A stretch of DNA of 46,270 nucleotides from Actinomycetes bacterium (lineage in GTDB: Bacteria > Actinomycetota > Thermoleophilia > RBG-16-64-13). The stretch spans positions 1-46,270 of the forward strand of contig JAJFUK010000145.1 in the NCBI GenBank assembly GCA_021372435.1, written 5' to 3'. Position numbers and translations under genes: made by a program. Position 1 is the first letter of the stretch. Every line of letters begins with the position of its first letter. The notes beneath the pieces are model-generated. The model was given only the letters and a program-made list of their open reading frames with translations. It was not told the origin of the DNA and did not search any database. Positions 16,340-24,868 of this stretch are shown here, piece by piece.

Positions 16340-17611
16340 GTGGCGGTCATGGGCGTTCCCCGGAAGGTGGTGGAACTGAAGCGGGTGGTCATCACCGGGA
16401 TCGGTATCGTATCACCCCTCGGCATCGGCAAGGGACCGTTCTTAGAGGCCCTTCTGGCAGGGCGCTCAGGAGTGCGGCGGATCGAGCGGTTCGACACCAC
16501 CGGGTTCCCGGTTGAGATCGCCGCCGAGGTACGGGATTTCGATCCCCTGGTCTTCATCGACAAGAAGTGGACCAAGCGGATGGACCGCTACGCCCAGTAC
16601 GGAGCGGCGGCGGCTACCCTGGCCCTGGACGATTCGGGGTATCCGATTGCCGAGGACCCCTATGCCGTAGGGGCGCTCATCGGCTCGGGAGTGGGCGGTC
16701 TCGACACCTTTATGGAGCAAACGGGGGTGCTTCTCGAGAAGGGTCCTACCCGGGTCAGCCCCTTCTTCATCCCGATGATGATCCCCAACATGGCTTCCGC
16801 CTGCAGTTCGATCCTGCTGGGGCTGAAGGGTCCGGTCAACGCCACCTGCACCGCCTGCGCCGCCGGCACCAACGCGTTGGGAGACGCCTTTTCCATCATC
16901 AGGAGAGGGGACGCGACCGCCATGTTCGCCGGGGGGGCCGAGGCCGCCGTCAACCAGGTGGGTATGTCGGCCTTCGCGGCTCTGCGGGCGATTTCGTCCC
17001 GCAACGATGAGCCCGAGAGGGCGAGTCGTCCTTTCGACGCGGAACGTGACGGTTTCGTCATGGGTGAGGGCGGCGGGGTCCTGGTCTTGGAAGAGGCGGA
17101 GCACGCCCTCCGGCGCGGAGCCCACATCTATGCCGAGTTCGCCGGATACGGGATGTCCGGAGACGCTTCCCACCTGACCGAGCCCGACGAGACCGGCGAG
17201 CCCGCCGCCATGGCGATGACCAGGGCCTTGGTCGATGCTGGGATCGACCCGGCCGAGGTGGACTACGTGAACGCTCACGGCACGTCCACGCCTCTGGGCG
17301 ATGTGATGGAGACCCGGGCCATCAAACGATCGCTCGGGGTTCATGCCGGCGAAGTGATGATCAGCTCCAACAAGAGTATGTTCGGCCATTGTCTCGGCGC
17401 CGCGGGGGCGCTCGAGGCGGCGGCGACTGTGCTTTGCATGGAAGCGGGCAAGGTGGCGCCTACCATCAACCTGGAGCATCCCGACCCGGAATGCGATCTC
17501 GACTACGTCCCGAATGTGGCTAGAGAGGCTGAGATAGACGTGGCTATGTCGAACAGCTTTGGCTTCGGCGGGCACAATGCCGCGATCGTCTTGCGCGGGT
17601 GGCATGGCTAA
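16340..17611 (+). CDS. fabF: 3-oxoacyl-ACP synthase II FabF
   Basis: Chain-elongating condensing enzyme of about 420 residues. The catalytic Cys lies in TACAAGTNALGDAF, the two His in VNAHGTSTPLGD and NKSMFGHCLGAAGALEA. RVVITGIGIVSPLG marks the beginning of the fold. GTG 16340 has GCAGAGG just upstream; ATG 16349 is an alternative. Only 11 bases separate it from fabG, so the acpP gene usually found between fabG and fabF is absent. Its last codons overlap the accD start by 8 bases. Confidence 0.94.
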   Translation: MAVMGVPRKVVELKRVVITGIGIVSPLGIGKGPFLEALLAGRSGVRRIERFDTTGFPVEIAAEVRDFDPLVFIDKKWTKRMDRYAQYGAAAATLALDDSGYPIAEDPYAVGALIGSGVGGLDTFMEQTGVLLEKGPTRVSPFFIPMMIPNMASACSSILLGLKGPVNATCTACAAGTNALGDAFSIIRRGDATAMFAGGAEAAVNQVGMSAFAALRAISSRNDEPERASRPFDAERDGFVMGEGGGVLVLEEAEHALRRGAHIYAEFAGYGMSGDASHLTEPDETGEPAAMAMTRALVDAGIDPAEVDYVNAHGTSTPLGDVMETRAIKRSLGVHAGEVMISSNKSMFGHCLGAAGALEAAATVLCMEAGKVAPTINLEHPDPECDLDYVPNVAREAEIDVAMSNSFGFGGHNAAIVLRGWHG

Positions 17612-18449
17612 GTACGTCACTATACAGGTCACGCGGAGGGAGCCGCCGCCCGGGGCGCAGCCCCCGGGCGAGCATTGCAAGAAGTGCAACGCTCCTTTGG
17701 CCGAGGGCGAGTTGGAGCGCTCGCTGCGGGTGTGCCCCCATTGCGGTTATCACTATCCCCTGCCGGCGCATGAGCGGGTGGCGCAACTGGCGGACAAGGG
17801 CACGGTCAGCTTCGTGGCCGAGGAGGTCCAGCCGGTCGACCCGCTGGCGTTCGTCGATCTGCGGGCGTATCCGGACCGGCTGGCTGAAGCCAAGTTCGAG
17901 ACCGGCCTGAGCGAGGCGTTCCTGGCCGCGCTGTGTGAGATATCGGGTATGCCGGCGGCGTTGGGGGTGTTGGACTTCAGGTTCCTGGGGGGATCGATGG
18001 GCTCGGTGGTGGGAGAGCGCTTCCACCGACTGGCCAAGGCCGCCGTCGAGCAGCGGAGACCGCTGGTGGTCGTGGCCGGCTCGGGCGGCGCCCGCATGCA
18101 GGAAGGGCTGTTCTCCCTGATGCAGATGGCCAAGACCGTCGTCGCTGCCCAGATGCTCGTCGAAGCCCGACTACCCTACGTCACCATCCTTACTCATCCC
18201 ACTACAGGCGGTGTGTTCGCCAGCTTCGCGACGATCGCCGACATCATCATCGCCGAACCTGGGGCCGTGATGAGCTTCGCCGGCCCGCGGATCATCGAGC
18301 AGACCACGCGCGAGAAGCTCCCTCCCGGGTTCGGCTCGTCGGAATCGCAGTTGGCGCACGGCCAGGTGGACATGGTGGTCGATCGCCGGGACCTGAAGGA
18401 CCGCCTGGTGCGGTGCCTTTCTTTCTTGCGGGGGAGAGCCGATGGCTGA
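17604..18449 (+). CDS. accD: Acetyl-CoA carboxylase carboxyltransferase subunit beta AccD
   Basis: With AccA it transfers CO2 from carboxybiotin to acetyl-CoA, making malonyl-CoA for FabD. It is 281 residues from ATG 17604. The N-terminal zinc ribbon is CKKCNAPLAEGELERSLRVC followed by PHCGYHYPLP. The carboxyltransferase core has GGSMGSVVGERFHR and VVVAGSGGARMQEG. The start is taken at ATG 17604, inside the end of fabF (ATGGCTAA overlap), since the upstream frame is just fabF read in another phase. accB and accC are not in this window. Confidence 0.93.
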   Translation: MAKYVTIQVTRREPPPGAQPPGEHCKKCNAPLAEGELERSLRVCPHCGYHYPLPAHERVAQLADKGTVSFVAEEVQPVDPLAFVDLRAYPDRLAEAKFETGLSEAFLAALCEISGMPAALGVLDFRFLGGSMGSVVGERFHRLAKAAVEQRRPLVVVAGSGGARMQEGLFSLMQMAKTVVAAQMLVEARLPYVTILTHPTTGGVFASFATIADIIIAEPGAVMSFAGPRIIEQTTREKLPPGFGSSESQLAHGQVDMVVDRRDLKDRLVRCLSFLRGRADG

Positions 18450-19269
18450 ACCCATGACTCCTGAAGCCGCCTGGGAGGCCGTTCAACTTGCCCGTCATCA
18501 GGACCGGCCCCAGAGTCTTGATTATGTCGCGCACGCGCTTCCCGACTTCCTCGAACTCAGCGGCGACCGCCTGCACGGCGACGACAAGGCGGTCGTGGGC
18601 GGGTTCGCGACCCTCGGCACCCACCACATCGTGCTCATAGGGCACCAGAAGGGTCACACCCTGAAAGAGCGGCAAGAACGCAGCTTCGGCATGAGCCGGC
18701 CGGAAGGCTACCGGAAGGCGATGCGGCTGGCCCGTCTGGGTGAGAAGTTCGGTCTGCCCGTCGTGACTCTCGTCGACACCCCTGGCGCCTATCCCGGCAA
18801 GGACGCCGAGGAGGGCGGCCAGGCGGGCGCCATCGCCCGCAGCATAGAGACGTTCGCCGGGCTCATGGTACCAACGGTGACGGTGATCATAGGCGAGGGC
18901 GGTTCGGGTGGGGCTCTGGCGCTGGCGCTCGCGGACCGGGTGCTCATGCTGGAGAACTCCATATACTCGGTCATCTCTCCGGAAGGATGCGCCGCGCTGG
19001 TCTGGCGCGACGCCGCGGAGGCGTCCCGTGCTGCTGCCGCCCTCCGCGTTGGAGCTCGGGGGCTCTTCGAGCTCGGCCTGGTCGACAAGGTGATACCCGA
19101 ACCTCCGGGAGGGGCGCACACCGATCACCGGGCGATGGCGGAACGAGTCATGGCGGAAGTGCGACTGGCCGTGGAGGAGCTTCTGCGGCTCGACGCCCGG
19201 GACCGACTACGGCTCAGGCACGAGAGATACCTGAAGATGGGGAGCTACACGGTGGTGGATTCCCGATAG
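18442..19269 (+). CDS. accA: Acetyl-CoA carboxylase carboxyltransferase subunit alpha AccA
   Basis: Partner of AccD; 275 residues, slightly shorter than E. coli AccA (319). Typical segments are GHQKGHTLKERQERSFGMSR, TLVDTPGAYPGKDAEEGGQ and IGEGGSGGALALALADRVLM, followed by the YSVISPEGCA segment. The ATG lies 8 bases inside accD (ATGGCTGA), repeating the fabF/accD arrangement, so the two subunits are translationally coupled for 1:1 output. It is the last gene of the operon. The 50-base gap to rarA contains a -10-like TAGAAT for the next gene. Confidence 0.93.
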   Translation: MAEPMTPEAAWEAVQLARHQDRPQSLDYVAHALPDFLELSGDRLHGDDKAVVGGFATLGTHHIVLIGHQKGHTLKERQERSFGMSRPEGYRKAMRLARLGEKFGLPVVTLVDTPGAYPGKDAEEGGQAGAIARSIETFAGLMVPTVTVIIGEGGSGGALALALADRVLMLENSIYSVISPEGCAALVWRDAAEASRAAAALRVGARGLFELGLVDKVIPEPPGGAHTDHRAMAERVMAEVRLAVEELLRLDARDRLRLRHERYLKMGSYTVVDSR

Positions 19270-19307
19270 GGCAGCCACGCTTCGACGACGTTGTTCCGCC
19301 CCGCTGC

Positions 19308-19313
19308 TAGAAT
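19308..19313 (+). promoter_or_regulatory. -10 box TAGAAT immediately before rarA
   Basis: TAGAAT ends 6 bases before the rarA ATG at 19320. With no Shine-Dalgarno in between, this suggests a leaderless transcript. No convincing -35 is seen. Confidence 0.4.
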
Positions 19314-19319
19314 CCAGGC

Positions 19320-20675
19320 ATGGATGATGAGGATCTTTTCGGGGCGGGCCTGCAGGCCGATCTCTCCATGAATGCTCCTCTGGCGGCGCGCCTGCGCCCG
19401 CGCAGGCTCGACGAGGTGGTCGGTCAGCCTCATCTGCTTGCTAAGGACGCTGCTCTTCGCGTGGCCATCGAGACGGGCACCGTCGGCTCGATGATCTTCT
19501 TCGGTCCTCCCGGTACCGGCAAGACCACGGTGGCCCGCCTGGTGGCGGCGGAAACGCAGGCGGCCTACGAGGAGCTATCTGCCGTCAGCTCAGGGGTGGC
19601 GGAGGTACGAAGGGTCATCGAGCGGGCTCGTGACCGCCGGGCCCAGACGGGTCGGCGGACCGTGCTGTTCATCGATGAGATCCATCGCTTTTCGAAAGCC
19701 CAGCAAGACGCCCTCCTGCATGCCGTCGAGGACGGGATCATAACCCTGATCGGAGCGTCGACCGAGAATCCCTATTTCGAGGTCATCCCGGCCCTCATCT
19801 CCCGCTGTGAGCTCTATCAGTTCCGGCCACTCTCGAAGAGCGATATCCGCGTGCTCCTTGATCGCGGCCTGGTGGTTCTCGGCAGACGTACCCAGACCGG
19901 CAGGGAGGCACCGTCGGTGGACGACGCGGTGCTCGACCTGATCGCCGACGGCGGTCTCGGTGATGGGCGGCGGGCCTTGACCATACTCGAGCGGGCCCTC
20001 GTTCTGGCTAAGACCAAGGGGCTCGAGAAGTTGGATGCGTCCACCGTCCAAGAGGCCGCGCAGCGCAAGCTGGTGCTCTACGATAAGGGGGCGGACGCCC
20101 ACTATGATGTCATCTCCGCCTTCATCAAGAGCCTGCGGGGCTCAGATCCGGATGCGGCGCTCTACTATCTTGCGGTCATGCTGAGTGGGGGTGAAGACCC
20201 CAAGTTCATCGCCCGCCGCATGATCATCTTCGCGTCGGAGGACATCGGCAACGCCGACCCGCGGGCACTCGAGGTCGCGGTAGCGGTGGCGCGGGCAGTC
20301 GAATTCGTCGGGCTGCCCGAATGTCGGATCAACCTGGCCCAGGGGGTGACCTACCTTAGTTGCGCGCCGAAGTCGAACGCGTCGTACATGGCTTTGGAGG
20401 CGGCTCTCAGAGAGGTGGAGGAGCATGGGGCCCAGGCTCCGCCGGTGTTCCTGCGGAGCACCGGATATTCCGGGGCGAAGATGCTGGGGCACGGTGTAGG
20501 ATATGAGTATCCTCACGACAGCGGAGGCTACGTGGCTCAACGCTATCTACCGGAGGGTCTTTTGGGACTGGAGTTCTACCGGCCGACCTCCGAGGGAGAA
20601 GAGGGCCGGGCGAGGGACTTTCTGGAGAGGATGAGGGCTCTTCGCGGCCGGATGCCGGAGGACCGCAAGACATGA
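19320..20675 (+). CDS. rarA: Replication-associated recombination protein A (RarA/MgsA), AAA+ ATPase
   Basis: A clamp-loader-like ATPase that acts at stalled replication forks. Of 451 residues, Walker A is [16 protein letters not shown] (about 60-75) and Walker [41 protein letters not shown] holds sensor 1 and the arginine finger. [20 protein letters not shown] and the later [17 protein letters not shown] are the C-terminal tetramerisation-domain hallmarks of RarA. N-terminal [17 protein letters not shown] is also typical. No Shine-Dalgarno; see the -10 box at 19308. Confidence 0.93.
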   Translation: MDDEDLFGAGLQADLSMNAPLAARLRPRRLDEVVGQPHLLAKDAALRVAIETGTVGSMIFFGPPGTGKTTVARLVAAETQAAYEELSAVSSGVAEVRRVIERARDRRAQTGRRTVLFIDEIHRFSKAQQDALLHAVEDGIITLIGASTENPYFEVIPALISRCELYQFRPLSKSDIRVLLDRGLVVLGRRTQTGREAPSVDDAVLDLIADGGLGDGRRALTILERALVLAKTKGLEKLDASTVQEAAQRKLVLYDKGADAHYDVISAFIKSLRGSDPDAALYYLAVMLSGGEDPKFIARRMIIFASEDIGNADPRALEVAVAVARAVEFVGLPECRINLAQGVTYLSCAPKSNASYMALEAALREVEEHGAQAPPVFLRSTGYSGAKMLGHGVGYEYPHDSGGYVAQRYLPEGLLGLEFYRPTSEGEEGRARDFLERMRALRGRMPEDRKT

Positions 20676-20832
20676 CGGTAAGTCAAGAAAACGGGGTAGT
20701 GGCCGATAACAGTAGGGCGAAGGCCGCGAAGGAAAGCCAGCGGTATGGGCTCTCGAGGTATGGCGGTGAAGGAAGATGAGCCGGCCGGACACGACCAACG
20801 GTCACAGTGAGGCAGCAAGGAGGAGACTCACG

Positions 20833-22020
20833 ATGGATGGTATTGCAACCTTCCTTCTGGGCGGAGCCGTGGGAGCCGTCCTTGGCTACCTTGCCTCGCG
20901 AAAAAGACCGCAGCAGACTATGACCAAGATGCCTGGGCGCCCGCTCGAGGCCCCTCCTGTGGGTCCTCCGGCGGCGGCCGAGGAAGTAGCGGTCGAGGCA
21001 CCTTCGGCCGAGGAAGTAGCGGTCGAGGCACCTTCGGCCGAGGAAGTAGCGGTCGAGGCACCTCCGGCCGAGGAAGTAGCGGTCGAGGCACCTTCGGTGG
21101 CTACGGCCGCAGAAGAAACGCCCGAGGCCACCGCTCTTGAGGGCATGATCGCTGAGGAGGAAGAGGAGGTGGGTCCTGGTCGGCCGACGGCACGTGTCGT
21201 CGAAGCGCCTGAGGGGGAGGAGGCCGGCGCGGAAGGTCTCCGTGAAGAACCGCCCTCTGAACCGCCGGCTGAGTCTGTCGGGGAGCCCGTGGCTGCGGTG
21301 CCGGTCGCGGATATCGCCGTCGACAATACCCTACTCGGCACGGAGGAAGAGTACGTCCCGTGGGAGTCCGCTGAGGCCGGCGTCGGTTTGGAGGAGATCG
21401 GGGGGGAGGCGGCGGTCCTCGCAGAGGTCGACATCACCGAGATCGGTTTTGTCGAGGTTGTAGAACTCGAAGCGCAGGCGGGGCCCGAGACGGCAGTAGG
21501 ACCCGAAGAAGCGCAGACGGGATCCGAGACGGCGGCAGAACCCGCGGCGCCGGTAGAACCTGAAGGGGCGGTGATCTCGCCGATCGATGACCTCAAGGCG
21601 CGTATCGAGGAGACCCGCCGCCGCATCCGCCGCGAGCTGGAGCGCCCGTTTGTCTCTATTGACGAGGTCCGACAGGAAGGCGATTGGGAGATGTCGTCGA
21701 CGGTCCGGGCGGCAGAGGAGGTCGTCGAGCCTGAGCCGGTCGAATCCGGGGCGGTCGGCCCGTTCGCCGAGACGGGGATCTCGGACGCGGGTCCCGGACC
21801 GGGCCCGGGCGAGGTCCTGGACTACGAGTCGGTCAAGAACCGCATCGAGATGACCCGCAGCCGGCTCAAGGCGAAGGCTTTCGACGCAATGATGACCGGG
21901 GAGTCGGCGTTATTGGGGCGTGAGCCGGAAGACGCGCCGCCCAAGCGGCCGGTGATGCCCGTTATCGACAGCGAGATCGATCAAACCATCGAGACCGGGC
22001 TGCGCGAGCAAGAAGAGTAG
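20833..22020 (+). CDS. Acidic, membrane-anchored repeat protein of unknown function
   Basis: A 395-residue protein. Residues 1-25 form one hydrophobic segment (IATFLLGGAVGAVLGYLA) ending in SRKRP, so it is probably N-anchored with a cytoplasmic body. The middle is almost entirely Glu/Ala/Pro/Val, including four tandem AEEVAVEAPS decapeptides (about 47-88). The C-terminal third has two similar amphipathic helices, IDDLKARIEETRRRIRREL and YESVKNRIEMTRSRLKAK, likely the functional part. ATG 20833 is preferred to ATG 20776 because AAGGAGGAG lies 8 bases upstream and the hydrophobic segment then starts the protein. I cannot assign a function. The 157-base gap upstream shows no other feature. Confidence 0.75.
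   Translation: MDGIATFLLGGAVGAVLGYLASRKRPQQTMTKMPGRPLEAPPVGPPAAAEEVAVEAPSAEEVAVEAPSAEEVAVEAPPAEEVAVEAPSVATAAEETPEATALEGMIAEEEEEVGPGRPTARVVEAPEGEEAGAEGLREEPPSEPPAESVGEPVAAVPVADIAVDNTLLGTEEEYVPWESAEAGVGLEEIGGEAAVLAEVDITEIGFVEVVELEAQAGPETAVGPEEAQTGSETAAEPAAPVEPEGAVISPIDDLKARIEETRRRIRRELERPFVSIDEVRQEGDWEMSSTVRAAEEVVEPEPVESGAVGPFAETGISDAGPGPGPGEVLDYESVKNRIEMTRSRLKAKAFDAMMTGESALLGREPEDAPPKRPVMPVIDSEIDQTIETGLREQEE
20975..21097 (+). repeat. 30-bp in-frame tandem repeat, four units
   Basis: Period-30 copies begin at 20971, 21001, 21031 and 21061, with a fifth partial unit at 21091. Units 2 and 3 are identical, unit 4 differs by one base (T to C), and unit 1 diverges only in its first bases. Each encodes AEEVAVEAPS or a near copy. 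Near-identity at the DNA level, including synonymous positions, indicates recent slippage or unequal exchange. Confidence 0.95.
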
Positions 22021-22029
22021 GCCGTAAGA

Positions 22030-23091
22030 CTAGGCTGAACCGGCAGGCTCGTCCTCGCTGGGAGGTAGGAAGTCGTCCTCCTGGTGGGCGGCACGAGGTA
22101 TGTGCAGCGGCCTGCGGAAGAGATTGCGCAGATCGGTCCACGAGGCGTCGCGCGACCCTTCCACGATCTCGAGGAACCCCTTCACCTTGGCGTCGAGGTT
22201 GTCGACATGGTGGAGGATCAATGCCTCGATGGTCTTGGGCCGCTTAGGTGAGCCCCACTCCAGCTCGCCATGGTGGCTCACGATGCAGTGTAGCAGTTGC
22301 TGGAGCTTTGCTTCGGGGAAGGAGGGCAGTTGCTTGGCCTTATCAGACACCAGGGTGACCCCCTGTATGACATGTCCGATAAGGCGCCCGGCGTCGGTGA
22401 AGTCGATGGTCGTCTCGAAGGCAAGCTCCCCGGTCTTGCCGACGTCGTGCAGGAGGGCGGCGGTCAGAAGTAGGTCACGATCCACCCGTCCGTACTGCTG
22501 GCCGACGAATTCGCAGAGGTCTGCGACCGCGACCGTGTGCTCGATCAGTCCTCCGAGATAGGCGTGGTGATACAGCTTGGCGGCGGGCGCCGAGCAGAAG
22601 GCCTCAGAGAAATCAGGGTCACCGAAGACGATCTCCAATAACGCCCGGTAGTCTCGGTCTTGGACCGACTCGATGTGGAACTGCAGGAAACCTCGGAGCT
22701 CATCGACGTCGCGGTAGGTCGAGGGGAGAAAATCGCGAGGTTGGGCCGATCCGGGAGGCGCCGGCGCTACTCTCGAAGCCTCCAGCTGGGCCTTGTTCTG
22801 GTACTCAGTGACTCGGGCGGTGACTAAGACCAGATCTCCGACCTCGATGCCGGGGTGCATCCAGTCGGTCTCCCAGACCGTACACTCCACCGTGCCGGTC
22901 CGGTCGCTCACTCTCAGCTTGAAGAAGGGCTTGCCCGCCTTGGTCTGGCGGGTCTCTTTGCTCGAGAGCAGATAGACGCTCTCCACGGAGGAGCCCGGCG
23001 TGAGCTCACGAACGGGGAGCCGCCCAGGGTGCCGTCTTTCGGGGTCTGCGGCGCTGAACGAAGATCCCAGGTCCAATTGGTGGTCGTTCAC
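22030..23091 (-). CDS. OB-fold/HD-domain nucleic acid phosphohydrolase, YhaM-like
   Basis: A 353-residue protein. Residues about 25-120 form an OB-fold (VYLLSSKETRQTKAGKPFFK, then VGDLVLVTARVTEYQ). Residues about 165-300 form an HD domain: HHAYLGGLIEHTV, then LLLTAALLHDVGKTGEL with the metal-binding HD pair, and a later CIVSHHGELEWGSP. The order and length match YhaM/CbfA 3'-5' exoribonucleases. A Pro/Glu-rich tail follows. The GTG start at 23091 is preferred because GAGGAC lies 5 bases upstream; the frame stays open further upstream, but that DNA is antisense to the MFS gene. It lies downstream of the exporter on the same strand, possibly in one operon. Confidence 0.8.
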   Translation of the reverse strand: MNDHQLDLGSSFSAADPERRHPGRLPVRELTPGSSVESVYLLSSKETRQTKAGKPFFKLRVSDRTGTVECTVWETDWMHPGIEVGDLVLVTARVTEYQNKAQLEASRVAPAPPGSAQPRDFLPSTYRDVDELRGFLQFHIESVQDRDYRALLEIVFGDPDFSEAFCSAPAAKLYHHAYLGGLIEHTVAVADLCEFVGQQYGRVDRDLLLTAALLHDVGKTGELAFETTIDFTDAGRLIGHVIQGVTLVSDKAKQLPSFPEAKLQQLLHCIVSHHGELEWGSPKRPKTIEALILHHVDNLDAKVKGFLEIVEGSRDASWTDLRNLFRRPLHIPRAAHQEDDFLPPSEDEPAGSA

Positions 23092-23146
23092 AATGTCCTC
23101 GTTTGCTGTGTTCGGGTCCGGCTCGTCTTTATGGCCTATTGTGTCT

Positions 23147-23152
23147 ATTGTA
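23147..23152 (-). promoter_or_regulatory. Possible -10 box TACAAT upstream of the OB-HD gene
   Basis: TACAAT on the minus strand (23152-23147) lies about 55 bases before GTG 23091, in an AT-richer patch with a duplicated CTATTGT. No clear -35 at 16-18 bases. The gene may also be read from the exporter transcript. Confidence 0.35.
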
Positions 23153-23201
23153 TCCGTGTGACTGGACAGAATCGTTCGACGGCCGACCGCCGGCTTCGAT
23201 A

Positions 23202-24800
23202 TCAGTGGGGCAAGAAGGGAAGCCGGCTTGCTCCTCTGGCCCTTTCCTTGTAGAAGAAGAACGCCGGAATCACCGCGACCGCGATCACGATCGCAGCGAT
23301 GAGGAAGAACTCGCCGAAGACCGTGTGCGCCGCCTCCTTCGTGGCGAGCGCGGCGGCGTCCTTCATGGCCTGCCACTCGGCGTCGGTGAGGCCGGGAGGT
23401 CTGATGATCGGCGTCGTGATGCCGGCGGCGAGCCCGTTGAAACGCCGGACCCCCCAGGAACTGAGGGCAGACAACCCGACCACCATCCCTACCATGCGCG
23501 AGACCGTCACCAGTGCGGAACTGGTGGTCATCCACTGGGGCCCACCGGCCGAGATCACGCTGGCGCCGATAGGGCCGATCACGAGGCCGAACCCCAGGCC
23601 GCTTATCATGAGATCTCTCGTCATAGCGAGACCGCTTGGGTCGAGCGGCCAACGGCTGACGAGCAGATACCCCCCCGCTGCCACTAAGAAGCCGAGAATG
23701 GCGGTGGCTCGGTAACCCACCCAGTCTGCCAGCCACCCTCCGATGACCGCCCCTATTGGGATCATCAGCGTCAGACGGATAAGCAACAGACCGCCTTCGA
23801 TCTCGGTCATGCCGAACAAGGTGTACGCGTACAGGGGGATCTCCACCATCCCGATGATGAGGGCCGCCCCCACCAACATGTGGGCGATGTTCGCGGCCGC
23901 GAACGCGGGCCGTTTGAAGAAGTCCAGACGGATCAGCGGCCGCTCATGGTGGCGCTCGTAGAGCACGAAAGTGACGAACGCCGCCGCGCTGATCACCAGC
24001 CACTCCCATCGGACCGGCGTGGCGGTCGTGGCTGCCGAAGCCTCGATCATCTGCGTGCCCGTTCCGAGTCCGATGGTGATGCCGGCCAAAGCCAAAGCCA
24101 TGAGACAGGCTCCAGCGTAGTCGACCTGTCCACGCCGCCACCAGGGCGCCTTCCTGGTGGCGAGCGGTCCGGCGGCAGGGGTCACCTGCTCGGCGGGTTC
24201 GATGCCGGACGGCCCGGCGATCGGCCGCTGCCCCGTTGCGCCTGCGCCGGCATAGCTGAGTCCCGGGCGCAGCAATCGCCAGCATACCGGGATGAGGATC
24301 AGACAGAGGGGTATGTTAACCAAGAAGATCAGTCGCCAACTCCACAGCGCCGATAAGCCGGCGCCGTAGATGGGCCCCAGCACACCGCCGGCCTCGGCGG
24401 CTCCGCCGATGATGCCGAGAACCAGAGCACGTCTTCCCGGAGGGAACATGTCGGCGGCGCCCGCCATGGCGATGGGCACCAGCGCACCCCCGCCGGCGGC
24501 CTGCACCACCCGCGCGGCCACGAAGAACCTGAGCTGATCGAGGACGACGCAGAAAGCGCTTGCTACCATGAAAAGCACCAACGCCAAGATCGCCATCGAG
24601 CGGCGCCCCCGCACGTCGGCCAACCGTCCGAACAAAGGCATAGCCACCGTGTAGCCGAGGAAATAGGCGGTGATTATCCAGCCCGCGTCATTAAGGTGAG
24701 CCAGGTCGATGTAGAGAGAACGCATGATCGACGGCATGACGGTGAGGACCATGGTCTGATCGAGCGCGGCCACGAACACGGCCGTGCAGAGCACCGTCAT
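23202..24800 (-). CDS. MFS exporter, DHA2/EmrB-QacA type, P55-like
   Basis: A 532-residue polytopic protein with about 14 hydrophobic helices. Motif A is GRLADVRGRRSM (about 58-69), motif C the GGAAEAGGVLGPIYGAGL segment (about 131-148), and LDQTM in helix 1 is the usual LDxT motif. Proton-driven export of lipophilic compounds or lipids is expected. It lies 68 bases downstream of an LppX/LprG-type lipoprotein on the same strand, the arrangement of mycobacterial lprG-Rv1410c (P55), where the pair exports triacylated (glyco)lipids. ATG 24800 lacks a clear Shine-Dalgarno, but no better start codon is visible upstream. Confidence 0.85.
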   Translation of the reverse strand: MTVLCTAVFVAALDQTMVLTVMPSIMRSLYIDLAHLNDAGWIITAYFLGYTVAMPLFGRLADVRGRRSMAILALVLFMVASAFCVVLDQLRFFVAARVVQAAGGGALVPIAMAGAADMFPPGRRALVLGIIGGAAEAGGVLGPIYGAGLSALWSWRLIFLVNIPLCLILIPVCWRLLRPGLSYAGAGATGQRPIAGPSGIEPAEQVTPAAGPLATRKAPWWRRGQVDYAGACLMALALAGITIGLGTGTQMIEASAATTATPVRWEWLVISAAAFVTFVLYERHHERPLIRLDFFKRPAFAAANIAHMLVGAALIIGMVEIPLYAYTLFGMTEIEGGLLLIRLTLMIPIGAVIGGWLADWVGYRATAILGFLVAAGGYLLVSRWPLDPSGLAMTRDLMISGLGFGLVIGPIGASVISAGGPQWMTTSSALVTVSRMVGMVVGLSALSSWGVRRFNGLAAGITTPIIRPPGLTDAEWQAMKDAAALATKEAAHTVFGEFFLIAAIVIAVAVIPAFFFYKERARGASRLPFLPH

Positions 24801-24868
24801 TGCCAGGATTGCCCGGCGGGGGGTACGAGCGTCTACGGCCTTCGTGTCGGTCGCTTGTCCGGGCTCGG

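Noticed and set aside
20971-21097. CRISPR-like array
   Set aside because: The 30-bp units are directly contiguous with no spacers and are in frame within a protein gene, so they are a coding tandem repeat.
23092-23736. A longer OB-HD protein with 215 extra N-terminal residues
   Set aside because: That part runs through the MFS coding sequence in another frame. A GTG with GAGGAC upstream gives a product of normal YhaM-like length.
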